Of a stretch of 64,000 nucleotides of DNA, positions 42,837 to 51,222 are shown piece after piece. Location: positions 62,001 through 126,000 of the forward strand of contig JAJECP010000039.1 of NCBI GenBank assembly GCA_022821985.1, written 5' to 3'. How positions within the stretch are numbered: position 1 is the first letter of the stretch; each line of letters opens with the position of its first letter. The DNA is from Acidimicrobiia bacterium. Lineage in GTDB: Bacteria; Actinomycetota; Acidimicrobiia; Acidimicrobiales; Poriferisodalaceae. A model generated the notes under the pieces. It was not told the DNA's origin, did not search any database, and saw only the letters and a list, made by a program, of their open reading frames with translations. A program made the position numbers and the translations under genes.

Positions 42837-43862
42837 ATGGCTGGAGAAACGAACACAGCGCGGGTGTCGGACTGCGTGGTGCTTGCCGAGGTCCCCGACG
42901 GACCGCTCAGCGCCGAGCACTTCGCGTTGCAGCCCGAAGATGTACCCGAACCCGGACCGGGCGAGGTGCTCGTGCGGGTTCAGGCGATCACGATCGGCGC
43001 GGGGCAGCGAGCCGGCCTGCAGGGCAGTGCCAGCTACGCGGGCGCCCCGGAAACGGGCGCGGTCATGGGAGGCGCGGGCGCCGGCATCGTGGAGGCATCG
43101 AATGCGGAGGGCATCAGCGTCGGCGACACCGTCGTGGGCGCGACTGGCTGGCGCCGCCACGCTGTGATTGCCGGTGGCGAGCTGCGTGTCGCTGACGGCG
43201 CGCTCGATCCCGCCCTGCATCTGGGCGTGCTCGGCACGAACGGGCTCACCGCCTACTTCGGCTTGCTCGATGTCGGGCGACCAGAAGCGGGCGAGACCGT
43301 GGTGGTGTCCGCAGCGGCAGGATCGGTGGGCCACATTGTGGGGCAGATCGCCAAGGCGCAGGGTTGCCGGGTGGTCGGTGTGGCCGGTTCGGATGAGAAG
43401 TGCTCGCTGCTGGTTGACGAGCTGGGCTTCGACGCGGCGATCAATCGCCACTCGCCCGATTTCCGCGCCGATTTCCGGGCGGCCACGCCCGACCGCATCG
43501 ACGTGTACTTCGACAACACGGGCGGCGAGATCCTCGGCTCCGCGCTCTTCCGCATGGCCACGTTCGGCCGCATCGTGTGCTGCGGCGCGGTTTCGGCCTA
43601 CGACACCGCCAATCCCGATCCCAGCCCGCGAGGCATCCCGGGTCTGCTGGTGAACAATCAGGTGCGCATGCAGGGGTTCCTCGTGTTCGCCTACACCGAG
43701 CGCTACGACGAGGCGCGAGCCCAGATGCGCGAGTGGATCGACGCCGCGTCGCTCGTGCCCCGCCACGTCACCTACGACGGCCTCAATGCTGCGGGCGGCG
43801 CATTCGTCGACCTCCTCGGCGGCCGCACTGTCGGCACCACCATCGTCCGCCTGGGTGATTGA
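42837..43862 (+). CDS. MDR-family NADP-dependent zinc-independent oxidoreductase (prostaglandin/2-alkenal reductase type)
   Basis: The 341-residue protein has the N-terminal GroES-like domain (PGPGEVLVRVQAITIGAGQR), the substrate loop GVLGTNGLTAYFGLLDVG, the NADP-binding AAGSVGHIVGQIAK (residues 160-173) and the YFDNTGGEILGSAL segment characteristic of leukotriene B4 dehydrogenase/CurA relatives, which reduce alkenal or enone double bonds. No zinc-ligand set is present. GAGGAG precedes ATG 42837. It lies 58 bases upstream of the hydroxylase-GH3 operon and may be its first gene. Confidence 0.85.
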   Translation: MAGETNTARVSDCVVLAEVPDGPLSAEHFALQPEDVPEPGPGEVLVRVQAITIGAGQRAGLQGSASYAGAPETGAVMGGAGAGIVEASNAEGISVGDTVVGATGWRRHAVIAGGELRVADGALDPALHLGVLGTNGLTAYFGLLDVGRPEAGETVVVSAAAGSVGHIVGQIAKAQGCRVVGVAGSDEKCSLLVDELGFDAAINRHSPDFRADFRAATPDRIDVYFDNTGGEILGSALFRMATFGRIVCCGAVSAYDTANPDPSPRGIPGLLVNNQVRMQGFLVFAYTERYDEARAQMREWIDAASLVPRHVTYDGLNAAGGAFVDLLGGRTVGTTIVRLGD

Positions 43863-43920
43863 GCGCTCGTGCTTCGGCTGTTTCATCGGACCTGAGCGCG
43901 CCGAAACATAGGCTCGGCTC

Positions 43921-44886
43921 ATGACGGCCGCCGATCCGCCGGGGCGAACTGAGGCCGAGCATCTGGCCCACTACCCGGAGCGGCCTAGTGCAGCGGGCAG
44001 GTTCGCGGTCCGGGTCTCGTATCCGGCCGTGATCCTGCTGGGAATCGGCATATATGCCGCTGCCGGATCGCTCGGGATGCCGGCCGTGGCGGCGTCGTAC
44101 GTTGCCGTGCTCGTTGGCGCGGCGCTGGTCACGCTGCACGAGATCGTCTTGCCCTACCGCCCCGAATGGCGCCCCCAGGGCGCTGACGTGCGAGACGATG
44201 TGGCGTTCATGGTGGCCGTCCAGGTGGTGCTGCCGCTGCTGCTCTCGCTGGCGGCGACAGCGGCGTTCGCCGGATGGCTGCGCGAGGGCGACCTGACACT
44301 CGCGGGCCTGTGGCCGCACAGCTGGCCCGTCGCGCTGCAGGCGGCGTTGATGATGGCTGTGGCCGACTTCTTCCGATACTGGCTGCACCGGGCGTTCCAC
44401 GGCTCAGCCTTCATGTGGCGCTGGCATGCCGTGCACCACTCGCCGCACCGGCTGTATTGGCTGAATGTCGGGCGCTTCCACCCAGGAGAGAAGGCGGTCC
44501 AGTTCTGCGTCGACGCGTTGCCGTTCGTGCTGGTGGGCGTGGGAAGCGAAGTTCTCGCGGCCTACTTCGTGTTCTACGCGCTGAACGGCTTCTACCAGCA
44601 CTCCAATTGCGATGTGCGCCTCGGCTGGCTCAACTACCTCATCAGCGGCCCAGAGCTGCACCGCTGGCATCACTCCGAATTGCCGGCCGAGTCCGATCAC
44701 AACTTCGGCAACAACCTGATCATCTGGGACGTGCTGTTCGGCACGCGGTACCTTCCCGCCGACGCGGCGGTCGGACGGCTCGGACTGCTGAACCGCGACT
44801 ACCCGACTGGCTTTCTGGCTCAGATGCGCACCCCCTTGATTCGAGGACTCGACAAGCGAGCAGCCGGGACGGCGACGCCGCCGTGA
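43921..44886 (+). CDS. Membrane fatty acid hydroxylase/sterol desaturase superfamily protein
   Basis: The 321-residue membrane protein has hydrophobic helices near 34-50, 55-75, 95-120 and 200-222 and the eight-histidine di-iron set: HRAFH (156-160), HAVHH (169-173), HRWHH (247-251) plus additional histidines. The di-iron centre would hydroxylate or desaturate a membrane lipid, sterol or carotenoid. The GH3-family gene overlaps its stop by four bases (GTGA). Which substrate is used is unknown. Confidence 0.85.
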   Translation: MTAADPPGRTEAEHLAHYPERPSAAGRFAVRVSYPAVILLGIGIYAAAGSLGMPAVAASYVAVLVGAALVTLHEIVLPYRPEWRPQGADVRDDVAFMVAVQVVLPLLLSLAATAAFAGWLREGDLTLAGLWPHSWPVALQAALMMAVADFFRYWLHRAFHGSAFMWRWHAVHHSPHRLYWLNVGRFHPGEKAVQFCVDALPFVLVGVGSEVLAAYFVFYALNGFYQHSNCDVRLGWLNYLISGPELHRWHHSELPAESDHNFGNNLIIWDVLFGTRYLPADAAVGRLGLLNRDYPTGFLAQMRTPLIRGLDKRAAGTATPP

Positions 44887-46592
44887 CGGGCAATTCGGGG
44901 ATCGACGGTCTCAGCTATCGACTGCTTCGGGCCGGGCTGGCCGCGGCCAGCGGCCGCACCTGCCGCGGGCTCGTCCGTGCTTGCGCCGATCCGGCGGCGG
45001 TCCAGGATCAGGTGCTGCAGCGCATCCTCTCCGATAACGCCGGCACGGTGTTCGGCACTGATCACCGCTTCGGCTCGATTGCCGGCTTCGAGGACTACCG
45101 CCGTGCCGTGCCGGTGCAGACCTACGAAGACCTGCGGGAGTCGATCGAGCGGCAGGAAGCCACGGGCGAGCAGTGCCTCACCGCCGAGCCGCCGGTCTAT
45201 TACAACCAGACCAGCGGCACCGTCGCCGAGCCGAAGAACATCCCGCTGACCAAAGCCGGCCTCGCCCGCATCCAGCGTTTGCAGCGGCTCGCGGCCTACG
45301 CCGTGTCGCGGCGCACCTCGGCACTCGGCGGCAAGGTGTTCGCGGTGACCGGTGCCGCACACGAGGGCACCATGCCCGCAGGCACGCCGTACGGCTCGGC
45401 GTCAGGGCTGCTGTACGCAAGCCAGGGCAAGCTGCTGCGTCGCCGGTACGTGCTGCCCGCGCCGGTGTCGGACATCGCCGACTACGACGCCCGCTACCTG
45501 GCCATGGCCGTGCTGGGCGCGGCCGACGGCTCCGTGACCACGATGGCCACAGCCAACCCGTCGACGTTCGTCCGGCTGATGGACGTGCTCAATGACTCGG
45601 CCGACGCGGTGCTCGACGCAGTGGCCGCCGGGCGGCTGCCCGCTGGCTGCAACGTGCCTGGGCGCGACGACCAGATGGGACTCCGCGCAGACCCGAAGCG
45701 AGCAGCGGCGCTCGGTCGGCGCCTGGAGGCCACAGGCCGCCTCACCTATGCCGACATCTGGAGTGACCTGCGCGCAGTAGTGACGTGGACCGGGGGGAGC
45801 TGCGGCTTGGCGATCGAGCGTCTCCAGCCGATGCTGACACCCGACTGCCCGGTATTCGAACTCGGCTATCTCGCCAGCGAGGTCAGCGGCACCGTCAACA
45901 TCGATCCCATCGACGGCTCCTGCGTCGCGACCCTGCAGGACAACTTCTTCGAGTTCGCAGATCGCGATGGGTGGGAGGCCGCTGCCGACGATGCCGACCG
46001 TGGCCAGCAGACCTGCACGCTTGCCGATCTCGAGGCCGGCCGCGACTACTACGTCATCGTGACCACAGCCGACGGTCTGTACCGCTACGACATGAACGAC
46101 ATCGTGCGGGTGACGGGCTTCGTCGACCGCACGCCGGTCCTGTCCTTCGTCCAGAAAGGCAAGGGCGTCACCAGCATCACGGGCGAGAAGCTGTATGAGT
46201 TCCAGGTGATGTCGGCCGTGACCGCTGCCGTGGCCGAGTTCGGCACCGTGGCACCGTTCTTCATCATGCTGGCCGACGTCGCAGAGGCCCGCTACACGCT
46301 CCATGCGGAGCTGGCGAGCACGCCGGCTGGCCCACAGGGAGCCGAACTTGCTGGCGAACTGTCAAGCAGCATCGAGCGAGCGCTGCGGCAGACCAATGTC
46401 GAGTACGACCAGAAGCGAGCCAGCGGCCGGCTGGCGCCGTTGCGCGTCCGGTTGCTTGCAGCGGGCACCGGCGATGAATTCAGGCGTCAGCGCGTCGCAG
46501 ACGGGCAGCGCGACGTGCAGTTCAAGTACCTCCGGCTGCAATACAGCGCCGATTGCCAGTTTCCTTTCGACGACTTCGCAGCGCCGGCCTGA
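44883..46592 (+). CDS. GH3-family acyl-adenylating amidosynthetase-like protein
   Basis: The 569-residue protein resembles plant GH3/JAR1-type enzymes, members of the ANL adenylating superfamily that activate a carboxylate with ATP and transfer it to an amino acid. Visible motifs are the phosphate loop TSGT (110-113, in YYNQTSGTVAEPKN), YLASEVSGTVN (329-339), YRYDMNDIV (400-408) and QKGKGVTSITGEKLYE (424-439). The GTG at 44883 overlaps the hydroxylase stop, which fixes the start well. Bacterial GH3 proteins are largely uncharacterised. Its tight coupling with a lipid hydroxylase and an enolase-superfamily enzyme suggests biosynthesis of an acyl-amino-acid-type product; that is inference. Confidence 0.85.
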   Translation: MTGNSGIDGLSYRLLRAGLAAASGRTCRGLVRACADPAAVQDQVLQRILSDNAGTVFGTDHRFGSIAGFEDYRRAVPVQTYEDLRESIERQEATGEQCLTAEPPVYYNQTSGTVAEPKNIPLTKAGLARIQRLQRLAAYAVSRRTSALGGKVFAVTGAAHEGTMPAGTPYGSASGLLYASQGKLLRRRYVLPAPVSDIADYDARYLAMAVLGAADGSVTTMATANPSTFVRLMDVLNDSADAVLDAVAAGRLPAGCNVPGRDDQMGLRADPKRAAALGRRLEATGRLTYADIWSDLRAVVTWTGGSCGLAIERLQPMLTPDCPVFELGYLASEVSGTVNIDPIDGSCVATLQDNFFEFADRDGWEAAADDADRGQQTCTLADLEAGRDYYVIVTTADGLYRYDMNDIVRVTGFVDRTPVLSFVQKGKGVTSITGEKLYEFQVMSAVTAAVAEFGTVAPFFIMLADVAEARYTLHAELASTPAGPQGAELAGELSSSIERALRQTNVEYDQKRASGRLAPLRVRLLAAGTGDEFRRQRVADGQRDVQFKYLRLQYSADCQFPFDDFAAPA

Positions 46593-46615
46593 GCGAGCTT
46601 GGCCGAGGTGCGCAC

Positions 46616-47746
46616 GTGCAGATCCGCTGCCTGAAGACATTCACCTTCCCGGTGCCGTTCAAGCGCGTCTTCCGGCATGCCTCTGCCAGCCGCCGCCACG
46701 CCGAGAACCTCATCGTCACGGCCCACGGCGACGACGGCGCGATCGGCTACGGCGAAGGGTGCCCGCGGCTGTACGTGACCGGGGAGACCGTCGGGGGTTG
46801 CGCTGCATTCGTCAACCAGCACGCCGCGTCGTTCTGCGCGGACGTCGGGAGCGTGGACGACCTGCGTGCCTGGATCGACGCCCACAGCGATGCCATCGAC
46901 GAGAACCCGGCCGCGTTCTGCGCGATGGAGCTTGCCGCCCTCGACCTGCTGGGCAAGGCGGGCGGTTGCAATATCGAGCAGTTGCTGGGTGTTGCTTCAG
47001 GCCCCCCCGATGTGGCCTATACCGCTGTCCTGGGCGACATGGGTCTGCTGCTGTATCGATGGCAGTTGCGCGGATTCCGCGTGCGGGGCTTCACCGACTT
47101 CAAGGTGAAGCTCTCGGGCTCGCTGCGGCGTGACCGCGCCAAGCTTGCCCCGTTCATTTCCCTGGGGTCGAGCACTGCCACAGTCCGCCTCGATGCGAAC
47201 AACCTCTGGGAGACGCCCGAGCAGTGCGCCGCGCACTTGGACGCACTGGGCGACATCGCCTTCGCCGTCGAGGAACCGCTGAAGGCGGGTGATGTCGAGG
47301 GGTGCATGCGCGTCGCGCAGCAGTGCCGGGTGAAGATCATCGCCGACGAGAGCTTGCGGCTCGCCCGGCAGCTCGAGGCGCTGGCGGAGCCGTCGGCGTG
47401 GATCGTGAACGTGCGGGTGTCGAAGATGGGCGGGATCGTCAGGTCGCTGGACGTGGTGGCTGCTGCTGCGCGTGCCGGCATCGACGTCATCGTCGGGTGC
47501 CAGGTAGGGGAGACGAGCCTGCTCACCCGGGCGGCGCTCGCCGTCATCGCGAGCGCCCCGGGTGCCGTTGTGGGGGCCGAAGGTGCCTTCGGGACGCATC
47601 TGCTGGCCCGTGATCTCACCGATCGGACGATCATGTGGGGCTACGGGGGAATGCTGCGCGCTCAAGACGTGCCCGATCGCAGCGGCGGCGGGCTGGGTCT
47701 GCGGCTCGATCCCGCAGCCGTCCTGGTGCCGCTGGAGGACAGGTGA
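46616..47746 (+). CDS. Enolase-superfamily enzyme (muconate-cycloisomerase subgroup; dipeptide epimerase-like)
   Basis: The 376-residue protein has a capping domain (1-125) and a TIM barrel with the MLE-subgroup catalytic set: Lys163-x-Lys165 (FKVKLSG), metal ligands Asp193 (RLDANNLW), Glu219 (VEEPL) and Asp244 (IADESL), and Lys270 (VSKMGG). The subgroup includes dipeptide epimerases, N-succinylamino-acid racemases, o-succinylbenzoate synthases and cycloisomerases; sequence alone does not choose. Beside a GH3 amidosynthetase, an N-acylamino-acid racemase or dipeptide epimerase would be coherent. GTG 46616 follows CCGAGG, and the next gene overlaps its stop. Confidence 0.82.
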   Translation: MQIRCLKTFTFPVPFKRVFRHASASRRHAENLIVTAHGDDGAIGYGEGCPRLYVTGETVGGCAAFVNQHAASFCADVGSVDDLRAWIDAHSDAIDENPAAFCAMELAALDLLGKAGGCNIEQLLGVASGPPDVAYTAVLGDMGLLLYRWQLRGFRVRGFTDFKVKLSGSLRRDRAKLAPFISLGSSTATVRLDANNLWETPEQCAAHLDALGDIAFAVEEPLKAGDVEGCMRVAQQCRVKIIADESLRLARQLEALAEPSAWIVNVRVSKMGGIVRSLDVVAAAARAGIDVIVGCQVGETSLLTRAALAVIASAPGAVVGAEGAFGTHLLARDLTDRTIMWGYGGMLRAQDVPDRSGGGLGLRLDPAAVLVPLEDR

Positions 47747-48201
47747 ACGACACCCGATTTGCTGTGGCAAGCCTGGTGTTCGGCCTCGCGTTCCTGGCCC
47801 GCGTCGCGGGTCAAGCTGTGCAGCGCTGGTGGGACGTGGCCTTCCTGCCTTCCCAGGACGCCTGGCAGGGCAGCAGCCTGCCGTTCCCGGCGCTGTTCGC
47901 GGCCCAAGTGGTGATCTTGATGATCATCGCGGCGGCGACGCTGCGAATGCGAGCGGCCCGGAGCCTCTTCGGGCGGCGCTGGGTGCGGCCAGTCGCTTGG
48001 TTCGGAATCCTGTACTTCGCTGTGATGGCGGCGCGTTTGGCAGTCGGGCTCCTCGGCGATGCTGGCGCGTTCGGCGACGAGAGCATCGCTGCCGGGAAGT
48101 GGTTTACTGCCTACCTGCCGACGGCATTCCACCTGGTCCTGGCGGCCGAAGTGGTGCTGTTCGCGGCCTATCAACGAGCGCGTTCCCAACCCGCTGGCTG
48201 A
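47743..48201 (+). CDS. Small four-helix membrane protein of unknown function
   Basis: I do not recognise this 152-residue protein. It has four likely transmembrane segments at about 6-22, 48-67, 83-104 and 124-143, an Arg-rich cytoplasmic loop (68-82, RMRAARSLFGRRW) and a short basic C-terminus. GTG 47743 overlaps the stop of the enolase-superfamily gene (GTGA) and has GGAGG upstream, so it is the fourth gene of the hydroxylase-GH3-enolase operon. A role as export or membrane partner for the operon product is possible but unproven. Confidence 0.75.
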   Translation: MNDTRFAVASLVFGLAFLARVAGQAVQRWWDVAFLPSQDAWQGSSLPFPALFAAQVVILMIIAAATLRMRAARSLFGRRWVRPVAWFGILYFAVMAARLAVGLLGDAGAFGDESIAAGKWFTAYLPTAFHLVLAAEVVLFAAYQRARSQPAG

Positions 48202-48206
48202 GCGGG
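48190..48206. terminator. Hairpin over the 3' end of the membrane-protein gene
   Basis: CCCGCT (48190-48195) pairs with AGCGGG (48201-48206) around GGCTG, spanning the stop codon of the last operon gene. No T tract follows. It resembles the hairpins at 38540-38620 and 48389-48403. Confidence 0.3.
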
Positions 48207-48213
48207 CGCGAGG

Positions 48214-48242
48214 TTGGGGCGGTCGTGGGGGATCGGTAGCCT
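48214..48242 (+). promoter_or_regulatory. Candidate promoter for the rplC-led ribosomal operon
   Basis: TTGGGG (48214-48219), a 17-base spacer and TAGCCT (48237-48242) lie right after the membrane-protein gene. The -10 and spacing match the rpsL and tuf candidates. A dedicated promoter is needed here because rplC is separated from rpsJ. Confidence 0.5.
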
Positions 48243-48280
48243 GCTTCATTCGCGGCGCGGACTTCCTGCGTCGAACTGAC

Positions 48281-48403
48281 GTCCGGCAAGGCCGGATGCC
48301 TCCCCACAACGGGTCGGGTGTTCGGAACCGGTCGGCACAACCTGAGAACCGCTCCGCCGGCACAGCCGTGCGGAGCGTTCGCATGGCGGCCCGCTGAGCG
48401 GGC
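48281..48403 (+). promoter_or_regulatory. Structured leader of the rplC operon (three hairpins)
   Basis: This untranslated stretch contains TCCGGC/GCCGGA around AAG (48282-48296), a long stem CGCTCCGC-CGGC/GCCG-GCGGAGCG with a single bulged T (48350-48377), and GCCCGC/GCGGGC around TGA (48389-48403). The rplC ribosome binding site lies beyond. By position it could serve the role of the S10-operon leader, which L4 binds in enterobacteria; similarity to that RNA is not established. Confidence 0.4.
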
Positions 48404-48441
48404 AGCCAGATGCACGGCGAAAGCACGAGAGAGACGCGCAC

Positions 48442-49116
48442 ATGGCCAACAGGGCGCTTGTCGCCACCAAGGTCGGCATGACACAGCTCTGGGACGACGA
48501 CAACCGCGTCGTCCCGGTCACGGTGCTGCGCGTCGACGACTGCCGGGTCACGCAAGTCCGCACCAACGAGCAAGACGGCTACACCGCGGTGCAGGTCACC
48601 TACGGCCACCGCGAGGCCCGCAAGGTCAACAAGCCCACCAATGGCCACTACGAGCGAGCCGGGATCGACCCCGGCGTACGCCTCGTAGAGCTGCGGCTCG
48701 ACGATGTGAGCGAAGTATCGGTCGGCACCGAGTTGGGTGCCGACCTTTTCAGTCCCGGAGAGCTTGTCGATGTGACAGCCACCTCCAAGGGCAAGGGTTT
48801 CGCCGGCACCATGAAGCGGCACAACTTCTCGGGCCAGCGCGCCAGCCACGGTGCGCACCGGGTCCACCGGGCCCCGGGCGCCATCGGCGCCTGCGCCACG
48901 CCCTCGCGGGTGTTCAAGGGCACCCGCATGGCTGGGCGCATGGGCGGCGAGAAAGTCACCACGCTCAACCTCGCGGTCGTCGAGGCCGACGCCGAGCGGG
49001 GCCTGCTGCTGGTGCGGGGCTCGGTCCCCGGGCCCAAGGGCGGCACGGTTGTCGTGCGCAACGCAGTCAAAGCGCCGGACGGCGCGCCAAACAGCACAGC
49101 GCGGGCTGAGGTCTGA
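48442..49116 (+). CDS. rplC: 50S ribosomal protein L3
   Basis: The 224-residue protein starts [20 protein letters not shown] and has the extended loop [43 protein letters not shown] reaching the peptidyl transferase centre. AGAGAG lies upstream of the ATG. It heads the S10-spc-alpha block in this genome because rpsJ is displaced. rplD follows after 11 bases. Confidence 0.97.
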   Translation: MANRALVATKVGMTQLWDDDNRVVPVTVLRVDDCRVTQVRTNEQDGYTAVQVTYGHREARKVNKPTNGHYERAGIDPGVRLVELRLDDVSEVSVGTELGADLFSPGELVDVTATSKGKGFAGTMKRHNFSGQRASHGAHRVHRAPGAIGACATPSRVFKGTRMAGRMGGEKVTTLNLAVVEADAERGLLLVRGSVPGPKGGTVVVRNAVKAPDGAPNSTARAEV

Positions 49117-49127
49117 GGTCGATCCCG

Positions 49128-49805
49128 ATGCCGCTCACGCTTGACGTTCGCACCCCCGACGGCGGCACTGCCGGCACCGTGGAGCTCGACGAGGCCATTT
49201 TCGGCATCGAGCCGAACATGGCGGCGCTGCATCAGGCCGTCACGGCCCAGCGAGCTGCCCGCCGGAGCGGCTCTCACAGCACCCTCACCCGTGCCGAGGT
49301 ACGCGGCGGCGGCGCCAAGCCGTGGCGGCAGAAGGGCACCGGTCGGGCTCGCCACGGTTCGATCCGTTCGCCCCAGTGGGTGGGCGGCGGCGTGGCGCAC
49401 GGTCCCAAGCCGCGCGACTACCGCCAGAAGGTGAACCGCAAGACCGTGCGGCTGGCGCTGCGCTCCGCTCTCAGCGACCGGGCTCGGAGCGAACGCGTCA
49501 TGGTCATCGACGAATGGAACTTTGCCCAGCCGCGCACGAAGGACGCCATCGCAGTGCTCGAGAACCTGTCCCTCTCCGGACAGGTTCTGCTGGTTCTGGG
49601 CGACAGCACGGCACACCAGACTGCCGATCGCAGTTTCCGCAACCTTCCGTCGGTGCACTCGGTCAGCACGGCCGAGCTGAACGCCTACGACATCCTGCGC
49701 TCGGACTGGCTTGTCTTCACCCGCGACACCCTTCCCACGAGCACTGGGCCCACCAGCACCGGGCCCACCACGAACGGGGCAGCGAGCGAGGGGGATGACC
49801 AGTGA
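49128..49805 (+). CDS. rplD: 50S ribosomal protein L4
   Basis: The 225-residue protein has the L4 core with the tunnel loop [28 protein letters not shown] and the C-terminal domain [12 protein letters not shown]...[13 protein letters not shown]. After the domain come 23 residues containing three Pro-Thr-(Ser/Thr)-(Thr/Asn)-Gly units from a 15-bp tandem repeat (49734-49778) and an acidic end. Its stop overlaps the rplW GTG start. Confidence 0.96.
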   Translation: MPLTLDVRTPDGGTAGTVELDEAIFGIEPNMAALHQAVTAQRAARRSGSHSTLTRAEVRGGGAKPWRQKGTGRARHGSIRSPQWVGGGVAHGPKPRDYRQKVNRKTVRLALRSALSDRARSERVMVIDEWNFAQPRTKDAIAVLENLSLSGQVLLVLGDSTAHQTADRSFRNLPSVHSVSTAELNAYDILRSDWLVFTRDTLPTSTGPTSTGPTTNGAASEGDDQ

Positions 49806-50092
49806 AGGATCCCCGCGATGTGCTGATCGCTCCCGTCATCTCGGAGAAGTCGTATGACTTCCTCGAAGAGGGCATCTACGTGTTCCGCGTCCACCCGTCC
49901 GCAAGCAAGCCGGAGATCCGCCAAGCGGTCGAGGAGATCTTCGACGTCAAGGTCGCCAAGGTCAACACGATGAATCGCAAGGGCAAGAAGCGGCGCAATC
50001 GGCGCAACAACACCGTCGGCAAGCGGCCGGACACCAAGCGGGCCATCGTCACCCTCGTCGAGGGCGACTCGATCCAGATCTTCAATTCCTAG
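49802..50092 (+). CDS. rplW: 50S ribosomal protein L23
   Basis: The 96-residue L23 contains [24 protein letters not shown] and the basic loop [32 protein letters not shown]. It sits at the tunnel exit and docks trigger factor and SRP. It starts with GTG overlapping the rplD stop (GTGA), implying coupled translation. rplB follows after 10 bases. Confidence 0.96.
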   Translation: MKDPRDVLIAPVISEKSYDFLEEGIYVFRVHPSASKPEIRQAVEEIFDVKVAKVNTMNRKGKKRRNRRNNTVGKRPDTKRAIVTLVEGDSIQIFNS

Positions 50093-50102
50093 GCGGGGCG
50101 TC

Positions 50103-50939
50103 ATGGGCATTCGAGTACGCAAGCCGACCAGTCCCGGCCGAAGGTTCCAGACGGTCTCGGATTTTGCCGACATCACCGCGACCAAGCCCGAGCGCTCGCT
50201 CATCGCCAAGCAGCACTCCACCGGCGGCCGCAACAACTACGGCCGCAAGACTTCTCGCCACCGTGGCGGCGGTCACAAGCAGCGCTACCGGGTGATCGAC
50301 TTCCGGCGCAACAAGGACGGTGTGCCCGCCACGGTCGCCACCATCGAGTACGACCCCAATCGCAACGCGCGCATCGCGCTGCTGCACTATCACGACGGCG
50401 AGAAGCGCTACATCCTGGCGCCGGCGGGGCTGGAGGTGGGCGACAAGCTCGCCAACGGTGCCCAGGCGGAGGTGCGTGTCGGCAACGCCATGCCGCTGCG
50501 GTACGTGCCGGTCGGCACCACCGTGCACAACGTGGAGCTCAAGCCGGGCGCCGGCGGCCGCATGGCCCGTTCGGCCGGCGCCAGCGTGCAGCTCGTGGCC
50601 AAGGAGGGTGCGTACGCCACCTTGCGCCTGCCGTCCACCGAGATGCGCCGGGTGCCGATCGACTGCCGCGCCACCATCGGCTCGGTGGGCAACGCCGAGG
50701 CCGACCTCATCAAGATCGGCAAGGCCGGCCGGAACCGCTACAAGGGCGTCCGGCCCCAGACCCGTGGCGTGGCCATGAACCCGGTCGACCATCCCCTCGG
50801 CGGCGGTGAGGGCAAGTCGTCGGGCGGGCGTCATCCGGTGTCGCCGTGGGGCAAGCCTGAAGGCCGCACCCGCTCCAAGAACCGCAAGTCCAACGACCTC
50901 ATCGTCCGCCGCCGCCGGACGCGCGGGTCCCGGAGGTAG
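50103..50939 (+). CDS. rplB: 50S ribosomal protein L2
   Basis: The 278-residue protein is full-length L2 with [52 protein letters not shown], and the C-terminal [35 protein letters not shown] with the conserved His of the peptidyl transferase region. GGCGG precedes the ATG. rpsS starts four bases after its stop. Confidence 0.98.
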   Translation: MGIRVRKPTSPGRRFQTVSDFADITATKPERSLIAKQHSTGGRNNYGRKTSRHRGGGHKQRYRVIDFRRNKDGVPATVATIEYDPNRNARIALLHYHDGEKRYILAPAGLEVGDKLANGAQAEVRVGNAMPLRYVPVGTTVHNVELKPGAGGRMARSAGASVQLVAKEGAYATLRLPSTEMRRVPIDCRATIGSVGNAEADLIKIGKAGRNRYKGVRPQTRGVAMNPVDHPLGGGEGKSSGGRHPVSPWGKPEGRTRSKNRKSNDLIVRRRRTRGSRR

Positions 50940-50943
50940 AGCG

Positions 50944-51222
50944 ATGCCGCGCAGTCTCAAGAAGGGCCCGTTCGTCGACGACCACCTGCTCTCGAAGGTG
51001 GACGAACTCAACGAGAGCGGCGAGCGCAAGGTCATCAAGACGTGGAGCCGGCGCTCCACGATCATCCCCGAGATGATCGGTCACACCATCGCGGTTCACG
51101 ACGGGCGCAAGCACCTGCCGGTGTATGTGACCGAGTCGATGGTGGGCCACAAGCTCGGCGAGTTTGCCCCGACGCGGACGTTCAAGTTCCACGCCGGCCA
51201 GGAACGTGGAGGCAGGCGATGA
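50944..51222 (+). CDS. rpsS: 30S ribosomal protein S19
   Basis: The 92-residue S19 reads [23 protein letters not shown]...[45 protein letters not shown], complete and normal. GGAGGTAGAGCG precedes the ATG. Its stop overlaps the start of a 22-codon ORF (ATGA) that is a diverged copy of the S19 C-terminus, created by a 65-bp tandem duplication. L22 therefore does not follow directly. Confidence 0.97.
   Translation: MPRSLKKGPFVDDHLLSKVDELNESGERKVIKTWSRRSTIIPEMIGHTIAVHDGRKHLPVYVTESMVGHKLGEFAPTRTFKFHAGQERGGRR

Noticed and set aside
41697..43922. A 741-codon minus-strand frame extending the FAD subunit upstream
   Set aside because: The extension is antisense to the MDR reductase gene. The FAD subunit has a proper start and ribosome binding site at 42575.
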